A stretch of DNA of 64,000 nucleotides from MPNP01 sp963668325. GTDB taxonomy: Bacteria; Pseudomonadota; Alphaproteobacteria; Rhodobacterales; Rhodobacteraceae. This document shows, in pieces, positions 25,763 to 34,561 of this stretch. Each line of letters opens with the position of its first letter. Within the stretch, counting starts at the first letter, position 1. The notes beneath the pieces are model-generated. The model worked only from the letters and a program-made list of their open reading frames with translations, was not told the DNA's origin and did no database searches. The stretch spans positions 1,736,001 to 1,800,000 of the forward strand of contig OY764222.1 of assembly GCA_963668325.1 (NCBI GenBank). Reading direction: 5' to 3'. The translations under genes were made by a program, and so were the position numbers.

Positions 25763-26803
25763 TTAAACCGGCATCAAACACCAATAGTCAAGATCAAGTA
25801 CAACTTCTTTATCGTACTTACCTGCCTGGTCCCTAAGCGTTCCAACCTGGCCCTTGGAAACTACAGATCTAATTCTGATTGCCCCCATTCCTTTTTTCTG
25901 AAAATCATACAGGTCAATAATTTCTGACCATGCCCTGATGGTATCACCTGCATAGCAGGGATTAGCATGCGATCCTGCATTTATTGCTACAACACATTGA
26001 GCATTAGCCAAACCATTAAAGCTCAAAGCCCGGGCCATTGAGATCAAATGGCCTCCATAAATCAACCTTTTACCGTTTTTATTGTAAGTGGCATCAAAAT
26101 GGACTTTTGCAGTGTTTTGCCACAACCGAGTTGCCATCATATGTTCAGCCTCTTCCAAGGTCATTCCATCCACATGGTCAATTGTTTCACCAGGTGTGTA
26201 ATCACCCAAAAGGAATCTTCCCCCAGCTGGTTTTATATCATAATTGGAAAAATCCAGGCCTTCTGGAATTGGCAATGATGTAGGAGAAACCTCAATTTGG
26301 TACTCTGGAATTATTGGATGTTCAAGGTAAATTTCATTTGTTTTCTTCAAAACCATCACCCATCGGATGTATTCAAGAACGATTTCTTCTTTCTGGTTAA
26401 AACCAGTCGTCTTTAACCATACGATACCACTCTTGCGATTTGAGTTTTCTTTAAGCCCAATAATTTCAGATTCACTTCGAAGAGTATCGCCAGCATCGAC
26501 AAAACGAGAAAATCGAACCTCAGCATAGCCCAGGTTGGCAACAGCATTAAGGGAAATATCAGGTACAGTTTTACCGAAGACAATATGGAAAACCATCATG
26601 TCGTTTATAGGTGCTTCATTCAAACCACAGCTTTGAGCAAATTGATCAGAGGAATAAAGGGAACTTCTAACCGGATAGAGGGCTAGGTAAAGGGCTTTAT
26701 CCCCATCAGTTACAGTTCTGGGAGTTGAATGGTAGATTTTCTGTCCAATCTGAAAATCCTCAAAATAGTTTCCCAGATTTGTCTTGGATGACCAGTTTGT
26801 CAT
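25763..26803 (-). CDS. mch: Mesaconyl-C1-CoA hydratase (beta-methylmalyl-CoA dehydratase)
   Basis: A 346-residue protein with two MaoC-like hot-dog domains. Its N-terminus (GNYFEDFQIGQKIYHSTPRT followed by VTDGDKALYLALYPVR) and length match the mesaconyl-CoA hydratase of the ethylmalonyl-CoA pathway, which interconverts mesaconyl-C1-CoA and (2R,3S)-beta-methylmalyl-CoA. SSDQFAQSCGL and FHIVFGKTVPDIS are typical. The C-terminal half has LIYGGHLISMARALSFNG, a second MaoC motif. The pathway partners ccr, ecm and mcl are all in this window. The gene lies directly upstream of sdhCDAB on the same strand, now separated from it by the insertion sequence. Confidence 0.9.
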   Translation of the reverse strand: MTNWSSKTNLGNYFEDFQIGQKIYHSTPRTVTDGDKALYLALYPVRSSLYSSDQFAQSCGLNEAPINDMMVFHIVFGKTVPDISLNAVANLGYAEVRFSRFVDAGDTLRSESEIIGLKENSNRKSGIVWLKTTGFNQKEEIVLEYIRWVMVLKKTNEIYLEHPIIPEYQIEVSPTSLPIPEGLDFSNYDIKPAGGRFLLGDYTPGETIDHVDGMTLEEAEHMMATRLWQNTAKVHFDATYNKNGKRLIYGGHLISMARALSFNGLANAQCVVAINAGSHANPCYAGDTIRAWSEIIDLYDFQKKGMGAIRIRSVVSKGQVGTLRDQAGKYDKEVVLDLDYWCLMPV

Positions 26804-27229
26804 TAATTTGCCTTTGAATAGAAAAAGCCTGAAGCATAGGGCAATAAACCCGATTGTGGTTGTAATCTTCAGCTGTCAAACAAGAAATAGGATGTTGTAA
26901 TGAATTTCAAAGCCTAGCTCATGCCATAGAGTTCCCTGAATGTCTCTTGTTTGATTGGTATTCTGGTTGTCCAAAATTTACCCTTAATTGATCCCCACAG
27001 TCAAGAAAAAGCCCTTTCAGTGTACGAATCATCTCTACGAAGTTTTGACCAAAATTTTTTAGAGGTTATTATACCTGCTTAATATCAACCTGTTTTTAAT
27101 TTTAATCTGCATTTCAATTAAGGCCGTGAAGTTTGGTCGTGATTCTAGCAAATGACTGGTTTGCTGAATGCTTGTTCTTGATGAATGACAGTTGTAAAGT
27201 GATTGAACATTTCTCAAAAGGGAGAAGAC
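26804..27229. other. Intergenic region between divergent mch and SnoaL/ABC genes
   Basis: About 425 bp of AT-rich DNA between divergently transcribed genes. It must hold promoters for mch (minus strand) and for the SnoaL-ABC genes (plus strand). I see no convincing coding frame, RNA or strong hairpin. Confidence 0.5.
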
Positions 27230-28369
27230 ATGGAAAATTCAGAAACCAAAACTGAAGCAGCGCAAAGATTTGATCCTTTGCCAAACTCATGTATGCCTAC
27301 CGATTTTGCAATCTCGCTTGATGAATATCGCAAGGGCGGGACAGAAATGTTTTTGCGGGGCCGAAAGGAATCGAAACGCCTTCACCCGATGCGGGGTTTT
27401 GAGGAAACCTATACAGACATTGTAGATTACATCGTACGGATTACACATCGCATATGGGAGCAAAAAGACATCGGTTATATTTACGATACTTACAGTCATG
27501 ATTGCAGGGTATGGGATGATGTCGGGCTCCAGTACGGCCGAGATAAAATAGTTGCCGACACAATCCACACCAACAATGCCTTCCCAGACATTAGGCTTGT
27601 CGCAGATGAGGTTATTTGGGCCGGAGATGAAACTAGAGGATTTCACACGTCTCACAGGACCATGATCCTGGGAACAAACACCGGCTACAGCCGTTTTGGT
27701 AGCCCCACTGGCAAACCGATCAGGTTATTCTGTATTGCCAACTGTGTTTCAAGAGATAACGAAATTTATCTTGAACATGTTCAATATGACACCGCAGGCA
27801 TGCTTAAGCAATTGGGTACAGATCCAGTCGCTTGCGCCAAAGAGATAATGGCCAACAGAGATGACAGTCCCTTTGCGCCGAATTTTATGGCTAGTGAACC
27901 TCAACGTACTGGAGGGCAAAACAAACCTCCAATCCTTAAAATCCCGAATGTAATAGAGGACATTGAAGAATTTGTTCAGGCAAGTTTTCATGCAATCTGG
28001 AATCGCCGAAATCTTTCAGTTCTCGACCAGATTTACTCGCCATCAATAGTTTATGAAGGAGCTACAGGAAGAGTTTACCGGGGGATCGGCCAAATAAAAT
28101 CATTTATATTGTCCATATTGGCTATGTTTCCCAACCTGGCCTTGACTGTGGATGATCTATATTGGATGGGGAACCCAAAGGAGGGTTTTTTGGTTTCTGT
28201 CCGTTGGGGGGCGGTTGGTGCACACAGAGGAAATGGTCCCTATGGTCAACCTTCTGGTAAGGAAGTGCATCTTTGGGGTATAACCCAATGGCATATTAAG
28301 GATAATAAGGTTCAAAAGGAATGGACTATATTTAATGAATTTGGAATAATCATGCAGATTATGGGTTAA
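27230..28369 (+). CDS. Protein with two SnoaL/NTF2-like domains
   Basis: A 379-residue protein of two SnoaL-like (NTF2 fold) domains. The first spans about 60-200 (YTDIVDYIVRITHRIWEQKD, YDTYSHDCRVWDDVGLQYGR) and the second about 240-370 (VQASFHAIWNRRNLSVLDQI, YEGATGRVYRGIGQIKSFIL). Such folds serve as cyclases, isomerases, hydratases or ligand-binding proteins; the activity here is unknown. I chose the ATG at 27230 because AAAAGGGAG lies at good spacing; a TTG at 27203 is less likely. It is the first gene of a run with an ABC transporter and two more SnoaL proteins, 24 bp before the binding protein, suggesting all act on one imported substrate. No signal peptide is seen. Confidence 0.75.
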   Translation: MENSETKTEAAQRFDPLPNSCMPTDFAISLDEYRKGGTEMFLRGRKESKRLHPMRGFEETYTDIVDYIVRITHRIWEQKDIGYIYDTYSHDCRVWDDVGLQYGRDKIVADTIHTNNAFPDIRLVADEVIWAGDETRGFHTSHRTMILGTNTGYSRFGSPTGKPIRLFCIANCVSRDNEIYLEHVQYDTAGMLKQLGTDPVACAKEIMANRDDSPFAPNFMASEPQRTGGQNKPPILKIPNVIEDIEEFVQASFHAIWNRRNLSVLDQIYSPSIVYEGATGRVYRGIGQIKSFILSILAMFPNLALTVDDLYWMGNPKEGFLVSVRWGAVGAHRGNGPYGQPSGKEVHLWGITQWHIKDNKVQKEWTIFNEFGIIMQIMG

Positions 28370-28393
28370 TTTTGACTAAACAAGGAGGAGATT

Positions 28394-29635
28394 ATGTCTA
28401 GAATAAAAACAGTTTTTGTGGCAACTATTATCGCTATCTTGCCAGCCTTTGGGTATGCACAATGCAACGTGAATGGAAGTGGGGAGGTGAATGTACTTTC
28501 CAATTTTTTCGATGCCCTAGAGATTCTTGCCAATAAAATGGAGGAATGTGAAAGTGATGATCTCAAAATAGATGCCAAGCTTACAACGACGCATCAGGAA
28601 GAAAGAGAAGTTGCTTTCGCTGCTTCAACATCACCTTATGATCTCTCTGCTGTGGCTAATTTTTCCATAACATCCCATCAGGCTAACGGTGAATTACTAC
28701 CTCTGAATGACCTTGTCGAAAAATATCGCGATCAAGGACAGATTGAGGATCAGATGCTCATTCGTTTCGGTGATGACATAATGGCTGTTGCTTTCATGGC
28801 AAATGCCCAGGTTCTGTTCTATCGAACCGATATTTTGGCCAAGCACAATCTTGATGTCCCGACAACCTGGGATGAGTTGTTTGCGGCTGCTGAAGTCCTG
28901 ATGAATGATGACGAAATTGATTACCCCTACGGAGCTGCATTTGGAGGTCCGGGCAATTGGGAAAGAGGAAATGAATTTGTAAACATCTTTGTCTCCAATG
29001 GAGGCCAATTATTTGATCCTGCAACCTCAGAAGCTACCTTTAATAGTCCTGAAGGAATCGAGGCTTTGGAGATTATGGGGCGGTTAACACAGTACATGTC
29101 ACCTAATGCGCTTTCGCATGATTTTGGTAATGTCAACCAACAGTTGAGCCAGGGTGAGATTGCCATGGCAATTCAGTGGCAAAATGAGGTTATCGGAGTT
29201 GAAGATCCCAATGAAAGTATTGTTGTTGGTAAAATTGGTTTAGCTCCAGCTCCTGCGGCAAAAGAAGGTGGTGCACCGTCGTCCTTATTCTGGTGGGACG
29301 GATATGTCATCCCAAAGAATCTTGACGGCGATCCCGATCTTGCTTTTCAAGTAATGCTTCATGCTTTGAGCCCGGAAGTGGTTGAAAATAACAACGATGC
29401 GGCATTATGGTTGCGGTCCAATTATCAAAGTAACCAATTTACCCAATCGGTAAACGATACGGTAATGCTTGGGGCTCCACCATTTCCTATGAATCCACAA
29501 TCAGGGCTGGCTCATTCGGCTATTGGAAACAATATCGGCGATTTTCTGGCTGGTAAGGAAAGTGCTGCCCAATCCTTGGCAGATGCCGAAGCTGAATATG
29601 CGAAGTCGGCTCGGGACGCTGGTTACCTTAACTAA
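28394..29635 (+). CDS. ABC transporter solute-binding protein, family 1 (sugar type)
   Basis: A 413-residue family-1 extracellular binding protein. A signal peptide covers about residues 1-23 (VFVATIIAILPAFGYAQ), preceded by a strong AAGGAGGAG ribosome site. FMANAQVLFYRTDILAKHNL and VPTTWDELFAAAEVLMND are hallmark segments of this group, and WWDGYVIPKNLDGDPD lies in the second lobe. It should feed the MalF/MalG-type permeases encoded downstream. A hairpin 10 bp after the stop may reduce transcription into the permeases, as is common for abundant binding proteins. The ligand may not be a sugar; the SnoaL neighbours suggest something unusual. Confidence 0.88.
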   Translation: MSRIKTVFVATIIAILPAFGYAQCNVNGSGEVNVLSNFFDALEILANKMEECESDDLKIDAKLTTTHQEEREVAFAASTSPYDLSAVANFSITSHQANGELLPLNDLVEKYRDQGQIEDQMLIRFGDDIMAVAFMANAQVLFYRTDILAKHNLDVPTTWDELFAAAEVLMNDDEIDYPYGAAFGGPGNWERGNEFVNIFVSNGGQLFDPATSEATFNSPEGIEALEIMGRLTQYMSPNALSHDFGNVNQQLSQGEIAMAIQWQNEVIGVEDPNESIVVGKIGLAPAPAAKEGGAPSSLFWWDGYVIPKNLDGDPDLAFQVMLHALSPEVVENNNDAALWLRSNYQSNQFTQSVNDTVMLGAPPFPMNPQSGLAHSAIGNNIGDFLAGKESAAQSLADAEAEYAKSARDAGYLN

Positions 29636-29644
29636 GTAACAATC

Positions 29645-29670
29645 ACTTGGGGAAGGAAACTTCCCCAAGT
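29645..29670 (+). terminator. Intra-operon hairpin after binding-protein gene
   Basis: ACTTGGGGAA pairs perfectly with TTCCCCAAGT around a 6-base loop, followed by ACTTTTAC. It lies between the binding-protein and permease genes and could protect the upstream mRNA or partly terminate transcription. Confidence 0.6.
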
Positions 29671-29692
29671 ACTTTTACATAAGTACCTACCA

Positions 29693-30745
29693 ATGAAAGC
29701 CAAGACTTTCCTGGCGTTTGTAGCCCCATCTGTGGCTTCAATGCTATTGTTGATCGCCTTGCCTTTGGTAAGTGTTATTTTTCTATCGGTCTACCAATCC
29801 TATGTCAAAACTGAACTGAGGGAGATAACCACAGAGGTTCCCTTGTTTGGAGGAGCAACCAGAGAAGTAACTCGAACCGTTCCCCAACCGGTGTTGGACG
29901 AAAATGGGGACACAATATTCATCTGGGAGTATGTCGGGGGCAGAAATCTTAAAGAAGCATCCGAAATTGAGGGTGTTGCGAATGCGTTTCAGGGCCCATT
30001 TCCTGAAGATGCTGGACTAGGTGGAAAGCTTTCACAGGTATATAAGCGTATCTCAAACTATGATTTTTGGAGTGCCCTTGAGTTTACCCTTCTGTATACC
30101 TTTTTTACGACCCCGGCTATCCTGATTATAGGCCTAGGTGTAGCATTGGCCGTCAATAGAGTTACCCAGAAATTGAGGGGCTCCCTGGTTTTCATTACCC
30201 TCTTGCCGATGATTGTAACCCCGATAGTATCGTCATCGGCAATCTTTTGGATGTTTTTGGACAATGGGATTGTTTCGGTGATTTTGAAACAATTGGGATT
30301 TGGGCAAATCTATTTTCTTTCAAGCCAGATATCCACCAGGATTCTCATTATCCTATATGGAATCTGGTTTGCTGCCCCATTTGCATTCATAATTCTATAT
30401 GCTGGGCTCCAAACCATGCCAAGAGATCCACTCGAATCAGCCATGATAGACGGAGCGAATGCCTGGCAGAGGCTCAGATATGTCATCATTCCTCACCTGA
30501 CACCCTTACTAGCCGTAATCACCATGATCCACGTTATGGATGCCTATCGGGTTTTTGAGCCAATCCTTGTATTTGGAACCTCGGTTTATGCAAATTCGGT
30601 GCAGTATCTCACCTATTTTGTTCTGGGTGTTCAGGATAACATACATAAAGCCGCGGCGTACTCGATACTGACTATTATTGGTGTGGTGATCCTGCTTATT
30701 CCCATACTTCGTCATACATTCAAAGAACAAAAGGCAATCAGTTGA
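29693..30745 (+). CDS. ABC transporter permease, MalF/UgpA type
   Basis: A 350-residue inner-membrane permease. An N-terminal helix (AFVAPSVASMLLLIALPLVS) is followed by an unusually large periplasmic loop (about 35-120) like the P2 loop of MalF, and then five more helices. The ATPase-coupling EAA loop is LESAMIDGANAWQRLRYVII followed by PHLTPLL. It pairs with the next gene, whose TTG start overlaps this stop (TTGA at 30742-30745). No ATPase gene is present in the run, so the pair must use an ATPase encoded elsewhere, as several sugar transporters do. Confidence 0.9.
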   Translation: MKAKTFLAFVAPSVASMLLLIALPLVSVIFLSVYQSYVKTELREITTEVPLFGGATREVTRTVPQPVLDENGDTIFIWEYVGGRNLKEASEIEGVANAFQGPFPEDAGLGGKLSQVYKRISNYDFWSALEFTLLYTFFTTPAILIIGLGVALAVNRVTQKLRGSLVFITLLPMIVTPIVSSSAIFWMFLDNGIVSVILKQLGFGQIYFLSSQISTRILIILYGIWFAAPFAFIILYAGLQTMPRDPLESAMIDGANAWQRLRYVIIPHLTPLLAVITMIHVMDAYRVFEPILVFGTSVYANSVQYLTYFVLGVQDNIHKAAAYSILTIIGVVILLIPILRHTFKEQKAIS

Positions 30746-31578
30746 AAACGCGAAGCTCATTTTGGGTTAAGGCCATCACCAATAGTGGCTTGGGATTGTG
30801 GTTGTTCATAGCCTTATTTCCATTTTTCTGGATGTTTTTGATTTCTTTGCGAGCACCGGTCGATGCTTTTTCTTCAAATCCTACTCTTTTTGCTCCGGTA
30901 ACTTTCAAGCATTATTTTCATGTTTGGTTTGTTGATGAGTTTTGGCGTTACGGTATCAATACAGTGATCGTAACCTTTGCTACGGTTGCTGTATCACTAA
31001 CTGTTGGATGCTTGGCCGGATATGCTCTAGCCCGCTATGGTGGCCGGATGGGTTTTTGGCTCCTTGTGGCGGCTCTAGTTTTCAGGGCTCTACCGCATGT
31101 CGTGTTATTGACAGCCTATAAGCCCATATTCTATGAGATGGGTTTATGGAGTCGCTATGAGATTTTGATTATCGTTCTTGTAGCCATTAATCAACCGTTC
31201 ACGATTTGGATGTTAAGGGCTTTTTTTCGTAGCATCCCCAAGGAACTTGATGAGGCTGCAATGATTGATGGGTGTACCCGCTGGAAGGCCTTTCGTCTGG
31301 TCATTATTCCCGTGATGTGGCCAGGTGTAATTACGGCGGGTTTGTTTTCGTTCATACTGGCCTATAATGATTTTCTGATTGCCAGCCAGCTTATGAGTGG
31401 AGATATGACTACGATGACGGCTGCTCTAGGGAATTACATGGGTCAAAATCGAAGTATGGAAAGATTAATGCATGGAATTGCTGGCTCAGTGTCAGTAACA
31501 ATTCCATTGCTGTTTTTAGTTTTGCTTTTTCAAAAGCAAATTGTTGAAGGAATGACTGCAGGAGCAGTGAAGGGGTAG
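30742..31578 (+). CDS. ABC transporter permease, MalG/UgpE type
   Basis: A 278-residue permease with six helices. The N-terminal LWLFIALFPFFWMFLISLRA and the EAA coupling loop LDEAAMIDGCTRWKAFRLVI followed by IPVMWPG are MalG-type signatures. The start is a TTG at 30742 overlapping the upstream stop as TTGA; the next in-frame ATG is some 30 codons on and would remove the first helix, so the TTG is well supported. It forms a heterodimer with the MalF-type partner. A SnoaL gene starts three bases after its stop, showing tight coupling with that family. Confidence 0.9.
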   Translation: MKTRSSFWVKAITNSGLGLWLFIALFPFFWMFLISLRAPVDAFSSNPTLFAPVTFKHYFHVWFVDEFWRYGINTVIVTFATVAVSLTVGCLAGYALARYGGRMGFWLLVAALVFRALPHVVLLTAYKPIFYEMGLWSRYEILIIVLVAINQPFTIWMLRAFFRSIPKELDEAAMIDGCTRWKAFRLVIIPVMWPGVITAGLFSFILAYNDFLIASQLMSGDMTTMTAALGNYMGQNRSMERLMHGIAGSVSVTIPLLFLVLLFQKQIVEGMTAGAVKG

Positions 31579-31581
31579 ATT

Positions 31582-32028
31582 ATGTCTCGTGATTACAATT
31601 TAAGGCTGGTACAGGAAATGTATAAAGCGCTGAATCAGCAAGATATTGATGCTCATGATCAGTATTGGCATGAGGATATGATTTGGCATGGTCCACTGGG
31701 TTTTGGTTCAATTCATGGTTTGGATGGCTTCAAAAACCAGTTATTGAGGCCGTTTTACAAAGCCTTTCCTGATTACCACGCCAAAAATGATATTGAGTTT
31801 GCTGACGAAAATTGGGTAGCTGCAACCGGTTTTGTTACTGCAACTCATAAGGGTCCATATCTAGGTTTGCCAGCCACAGGTAAGCCTATACGGATGCGAT
31901 TTTCTGATTTCTGGTCAGTACGGGATGGTAAACTCAGCGAGAATTGGGTCATAATTGATCATGTCGATGTGTTTCAGCAACTTGGGTTTGATGTTTTGGG
32001 TATCCTGGCACAAACCTACAAGCAATAA
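31582..32028 (+). CDS. SnoaL-like (NTF2 fold) protein, single domain
   Basis: A 148-residue SnoaL-like protein, close to the size of polyketide cyclase homologues. The pattern LVQEMYKALNQQDIDAHDQY, then WHEDMIWHGPLGFGSIHGLD and FKNQLLRPFYKAFPDYH, is typical of this fold, in which the pocket His and Asp residues vary. WVIIDHVDVFQQLGFDVL closes the domain. It begins 3 bp after the permease stop and precedes a two-domain SnoaL protein by 33 bp. The closely similar WHEDMIW phrase in the next protein (32062-33060) shows the two are related by duplication. Enzymatic activity is unknown. Confidence 0.78.
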   Translation: MSRDYNLRLVQEMYKALNQQDIDAHDQYWHEDMIWHGPLGFGSIHGLDGFKNQLLRPFYKAFPDYHAKNDIEFADENWVAATGFVTATHKGPYLGLPATGKPIRMRFSDFWSVRDGKLSENWVIIDHVDVFQQLGFDVLGILAQTYKQ

Positions 32029-32061
32029 GTTGTGGTATATCTTAGGGGGTAAATAACGGCC

Positions 32062-33060
32062 ATGAGTGATTATCAGGAGATAAAGCAACTTGTCAGGGAA
32101 TATTACAAAGAACTTGATGCCTGTTCCAAAGGAGGGGTGTCTGCAGTGTTGTCGAAATACATGCATTCTGATTACCATTGGCGAGGAATGCATCCCTTCA
32201 ATGAGTTGCATGGAGTTGATGAGGTCAGTGAGATATTTTGGGAACCCTTCAGGAATGCTATAGGGCCTATTCAACGCCGTCCTGACATTTTTTTTGCTGG
32301 AAAAAATGACATCCTGCCCTACGGGGGCGAATGGGTCTGTTGCATGGGACATCTCCTGGGTCTTTTTGATCAAAGTTGGCTGGGAATACCGCCCAATAAA
32401 AAAATGACTTTCTTACGGTTTGTAGAGTTTAATGAAGTAAAAGACGGCAAAATTGCTCAAACGGCCATGTTTTTTGATATTCCTGCCATAATGAAGCAAG
32501 TTGGGATTGACCCTTTTCCCAGCGAAACGGGGGCATGGTTTCTTACCCCAGGCCCTTTCACTCATGATGGCTTGCTTTATTCCAAAAGTGATCCTAATGA
32601 ATCCACGAAGACCTTGAAGTTGATCAATCGCATGATTGATGACTTGGTAGATTCTGATCTTGAATCCCCACAGGATGAATTACGGGAGACCTGGCATGAA
32701 GATATGATCTGGTTTGGACCTGCTGGCATTGGGGCTGCCTACACAATTCCAAGATACCAGGATCAACATCAGGGTCCCTTTAGTGAGGGTTTGGCTGATA
32801 TCAAATTCCTGGGACATATTGCCAGATTTTCAGAAGATAAATTTGGTGGCTTTTTTGGCTGGCCTAACCTTTCCATGCGACCTACTGGTGGTTTTATGGG
32901 ATTTCCGGGAAGTGATAAAACAGCTCATATGAGGGTAGTTGATCTTTACCATCGAGAAGGAGATTTACTGGCTGAAAACTGGATTTTTATTGATATGCTG
33001 TATTTTCTTCATGAACTTGGTTTGGATGTGCTTGACCGAACAAAGAGAATTTACGGCTAA
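32062..33060 (+). CDS. Protein with two SnoaL-like domains
   Basis: A 332-residue protein with two NTF2-fold domains. The N-terminal half runs from about 5 to 150 (YYKELDACSKGGVSAVLSKY, YHWRGMHPFNELHGVDEVSE). The C-terminal half runs from about 185 to 330 (ETWHEDMIWFGPAGIGAAYT, ENWIFIDMLYFLHELGLDVL) and resembles the single-domain neighbour closely. It is the last gene of the SnoaL-ABC run. Together with the first gene (27230-28369) and the single-domain protein, the run encodes five such domains. Substrate and reaction are not known; hydration, isomerisation or ring chemistry on an imported compound are options. Confidence 0.75.
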   Translation: MSDYQEIKQLVREYYKELDACSKGGVSAVLSKYMHSDYHWRGMHPFNELHGVDEVSEIFWEPFRNAIGPIQRRPDIFFAGKNDILPYGGEWVCCMGHLLGLFDQSWLGIPPNKKMTFLRFVEFNEVKDGKIAQTAMFFDIPAIMKQVGIDPFPSETGAWFLTPGPFTHDGLLYSKSDPNESTKTLKLINRMIDDLVDSDLESPQDELRETWHEDMIWFGPAGIGAAYTIPRYQDQHQGPFSEGLADIKFLGHIARFSEDKFGGFFGWPNLSMRPTGGFMGFPGSDKTAHMRVVDLYHREGDLLAENWIFIDMLYFLHELGLDVLDRTKRIYG

Positions 33061-33497
33061 GATTTTCTGGAACTTCCCCAATTTGTAATTCAGGGTTAAT
33101 TATTCGCTGTATTTCCTCTTAATCATCATACCCTCGTTATCAAAATTCTCTCTGTGGTTAAGTGATCGTCCAATTGTAATTAAAGAGCCGTCCAAATGTA
33201 AGGTTCTAGGGAGTCCAATTGAAAATAAGTATTCGGCTAAATGAAAACTTCCTGCCGTCTAATTGCTCTAACAGATATTTCTCAAAAGGTATATTGGGAG
33301 ATATTCTGTCTATTTCTTGGGAATGAACATGTGAATCCGTATTTTGGTTATCCACAATAAAATATTTTTGTGTGATTTAATGAGTTTTAATCAAATCAAA
33401 CAAACCTAAATTCTAACAATCCTACCAGATAAATTTTATCCGCTAGTAAGATTCAACAAGTATAATTACCCCAGACAGAGGGGAGTTGGAGTTTAGA
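33061..33497. other. Intergenic region before malyl-CoA lyase gene
   Basis: About 437 bp of AT-rich sequence between the last SnoaL gene and mcl, both on the plus strand. It probably holds the mcl promoter. I see no coding frame or RNA. Confidence 0.5.
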
Positions 33498-34460
33498 ATG
33501 AGTTTTTATGAAGCCAAGGAAGCAAAAGCAAGACTTAACCGTAGCGAATTAGCTGTACCAGGTAGCCAGCCGAAGTTCTTTGAGAAGGCTCTGAAATCTC
33601 CTGCTGATGTTATTTTCCTAGATTTGGAGGATGCCGTAGCTCCAGATCAAAAAGCCCAGGCCAGAAAGAATATCATTGAAGCTCTGAATGATCTTGACTG
33701 GAGTTCGAAATCTGTATCAGTCAGAATAAATGGTCTGGATACTCACTGGATGTATCGGGATATAGTGGATGTTGTCGAACAGGCTGGTCAGTTTATCGAT
33801 TTGATAATGATTCCCAAGGTAGGCACAAGTTCTGATGTATATGCCTTGGATATGCTGGCTACTCAAATTGAAACGGCAAAAGGATTTAAGAACCGCATTG
33901 GGTTCGAACTTATTATTGAAACTGCATTGGGGATGCAGAATTTGTCGCAGATAGCTGGTGCTTCTGCTCGAAACGAAAGTCTTCATTTCGGGGTAGCTGA
34001 TTATGCTGCCTCAACGCAAGCCAGAACAACCAATATTGGTGGTCCAAATCCGAATTATGTCATTTTGACGGATCCTATTAAGATGGATGCCAGAGAAGAA
34101 CATTGGGGAGATATGTGGCACTATGCTTTGTCAAAGATGGTTGTTGTTGCCAGGGCTAACGGGTTACGACCAATTGATGGCCCTTTTGGAGATTATTCGG
34201 ACCCCGAAGGATATAAAGCAGCAGCCTTCAGGGCTTCTGCATTAGGTTGTGAGGGTAAATGGGCTATTCATCCCAGCCAGATTATTTTGGCTAATGAAGT
34301 CATGAGCCCTTCTGAAGAAGAAATTGCAAAGGCCAGAAAAATAGTTGCAGCCATGACCAAGGCTGAGGAAGAAGGCAAAGGAGCGGTTTCCCTTGATGGC
34401 AAGTTAATTGATTATGCTTCCATCAGACAGGCGGAGGCTTTATTGAGTAAACTTGCCTGA
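33498..34460 (+). CDS. mcl1: L-malyl-CoA / beta-methylmalyl-CoA lyase
   Basis: A 320-residue CitE-like lyase that splits beta-methylmalyl-CoA into propionyl-CoA and glyoxylate and can handle malyl-CoA. FLDLEDAVAPDQKAQARKNI holds the metal-binding acidic residues, RINGLDTHWMYRDIVDVVE the phosphate site, and LIIETALGMQN the catalytic Glu region; SLHFGVADYAAS and KWAIHPSQI complete the pattern. I chose the ATG at 33498; the TTG at 33486 overlaps the ribosome-site region (GGGAGTTGGAG). It lies about 100 bp upstream of mdh and the TCA genes that consume its products after condensation and carboxylation steps. Confidence 0.9.
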   Translation: MSFYEAKEAKARLNRSELAVPGSQPKFFEKALKSPADVIFLDLEDAVAPDQKAQARKNIIEALNDLDWSSKSVSVRINGLDTHWMYRDIVDVVEQAGQFIDLIMIPKVGTSSDVYALDMLATQIETAKGFKNRIGFELIIETALGMQNLSQIAGASARNESLHFGVADYAASTQARTTNIGGPNPNYVILTDPIKMDAREEHWGDMWHYALSKMVVVARANGLRPIDGPFGDYSDPEGYKAAAFRASALGCEGKWAIHPSQIILANEVMSPSEEEIAKARKIVAAMTKAEEEGKGAVSLDGKLIDYASIRQAEALLSKLA

Positions 34461-34561
34461 ATACACGAAAAATACTTCACTTGAAACAAGAACTCGTTTA
34501 ATTGACTAGAAATTCTACACGAGTATTATCTGAAAATCACATTTAACAATGGGGGCATTTT

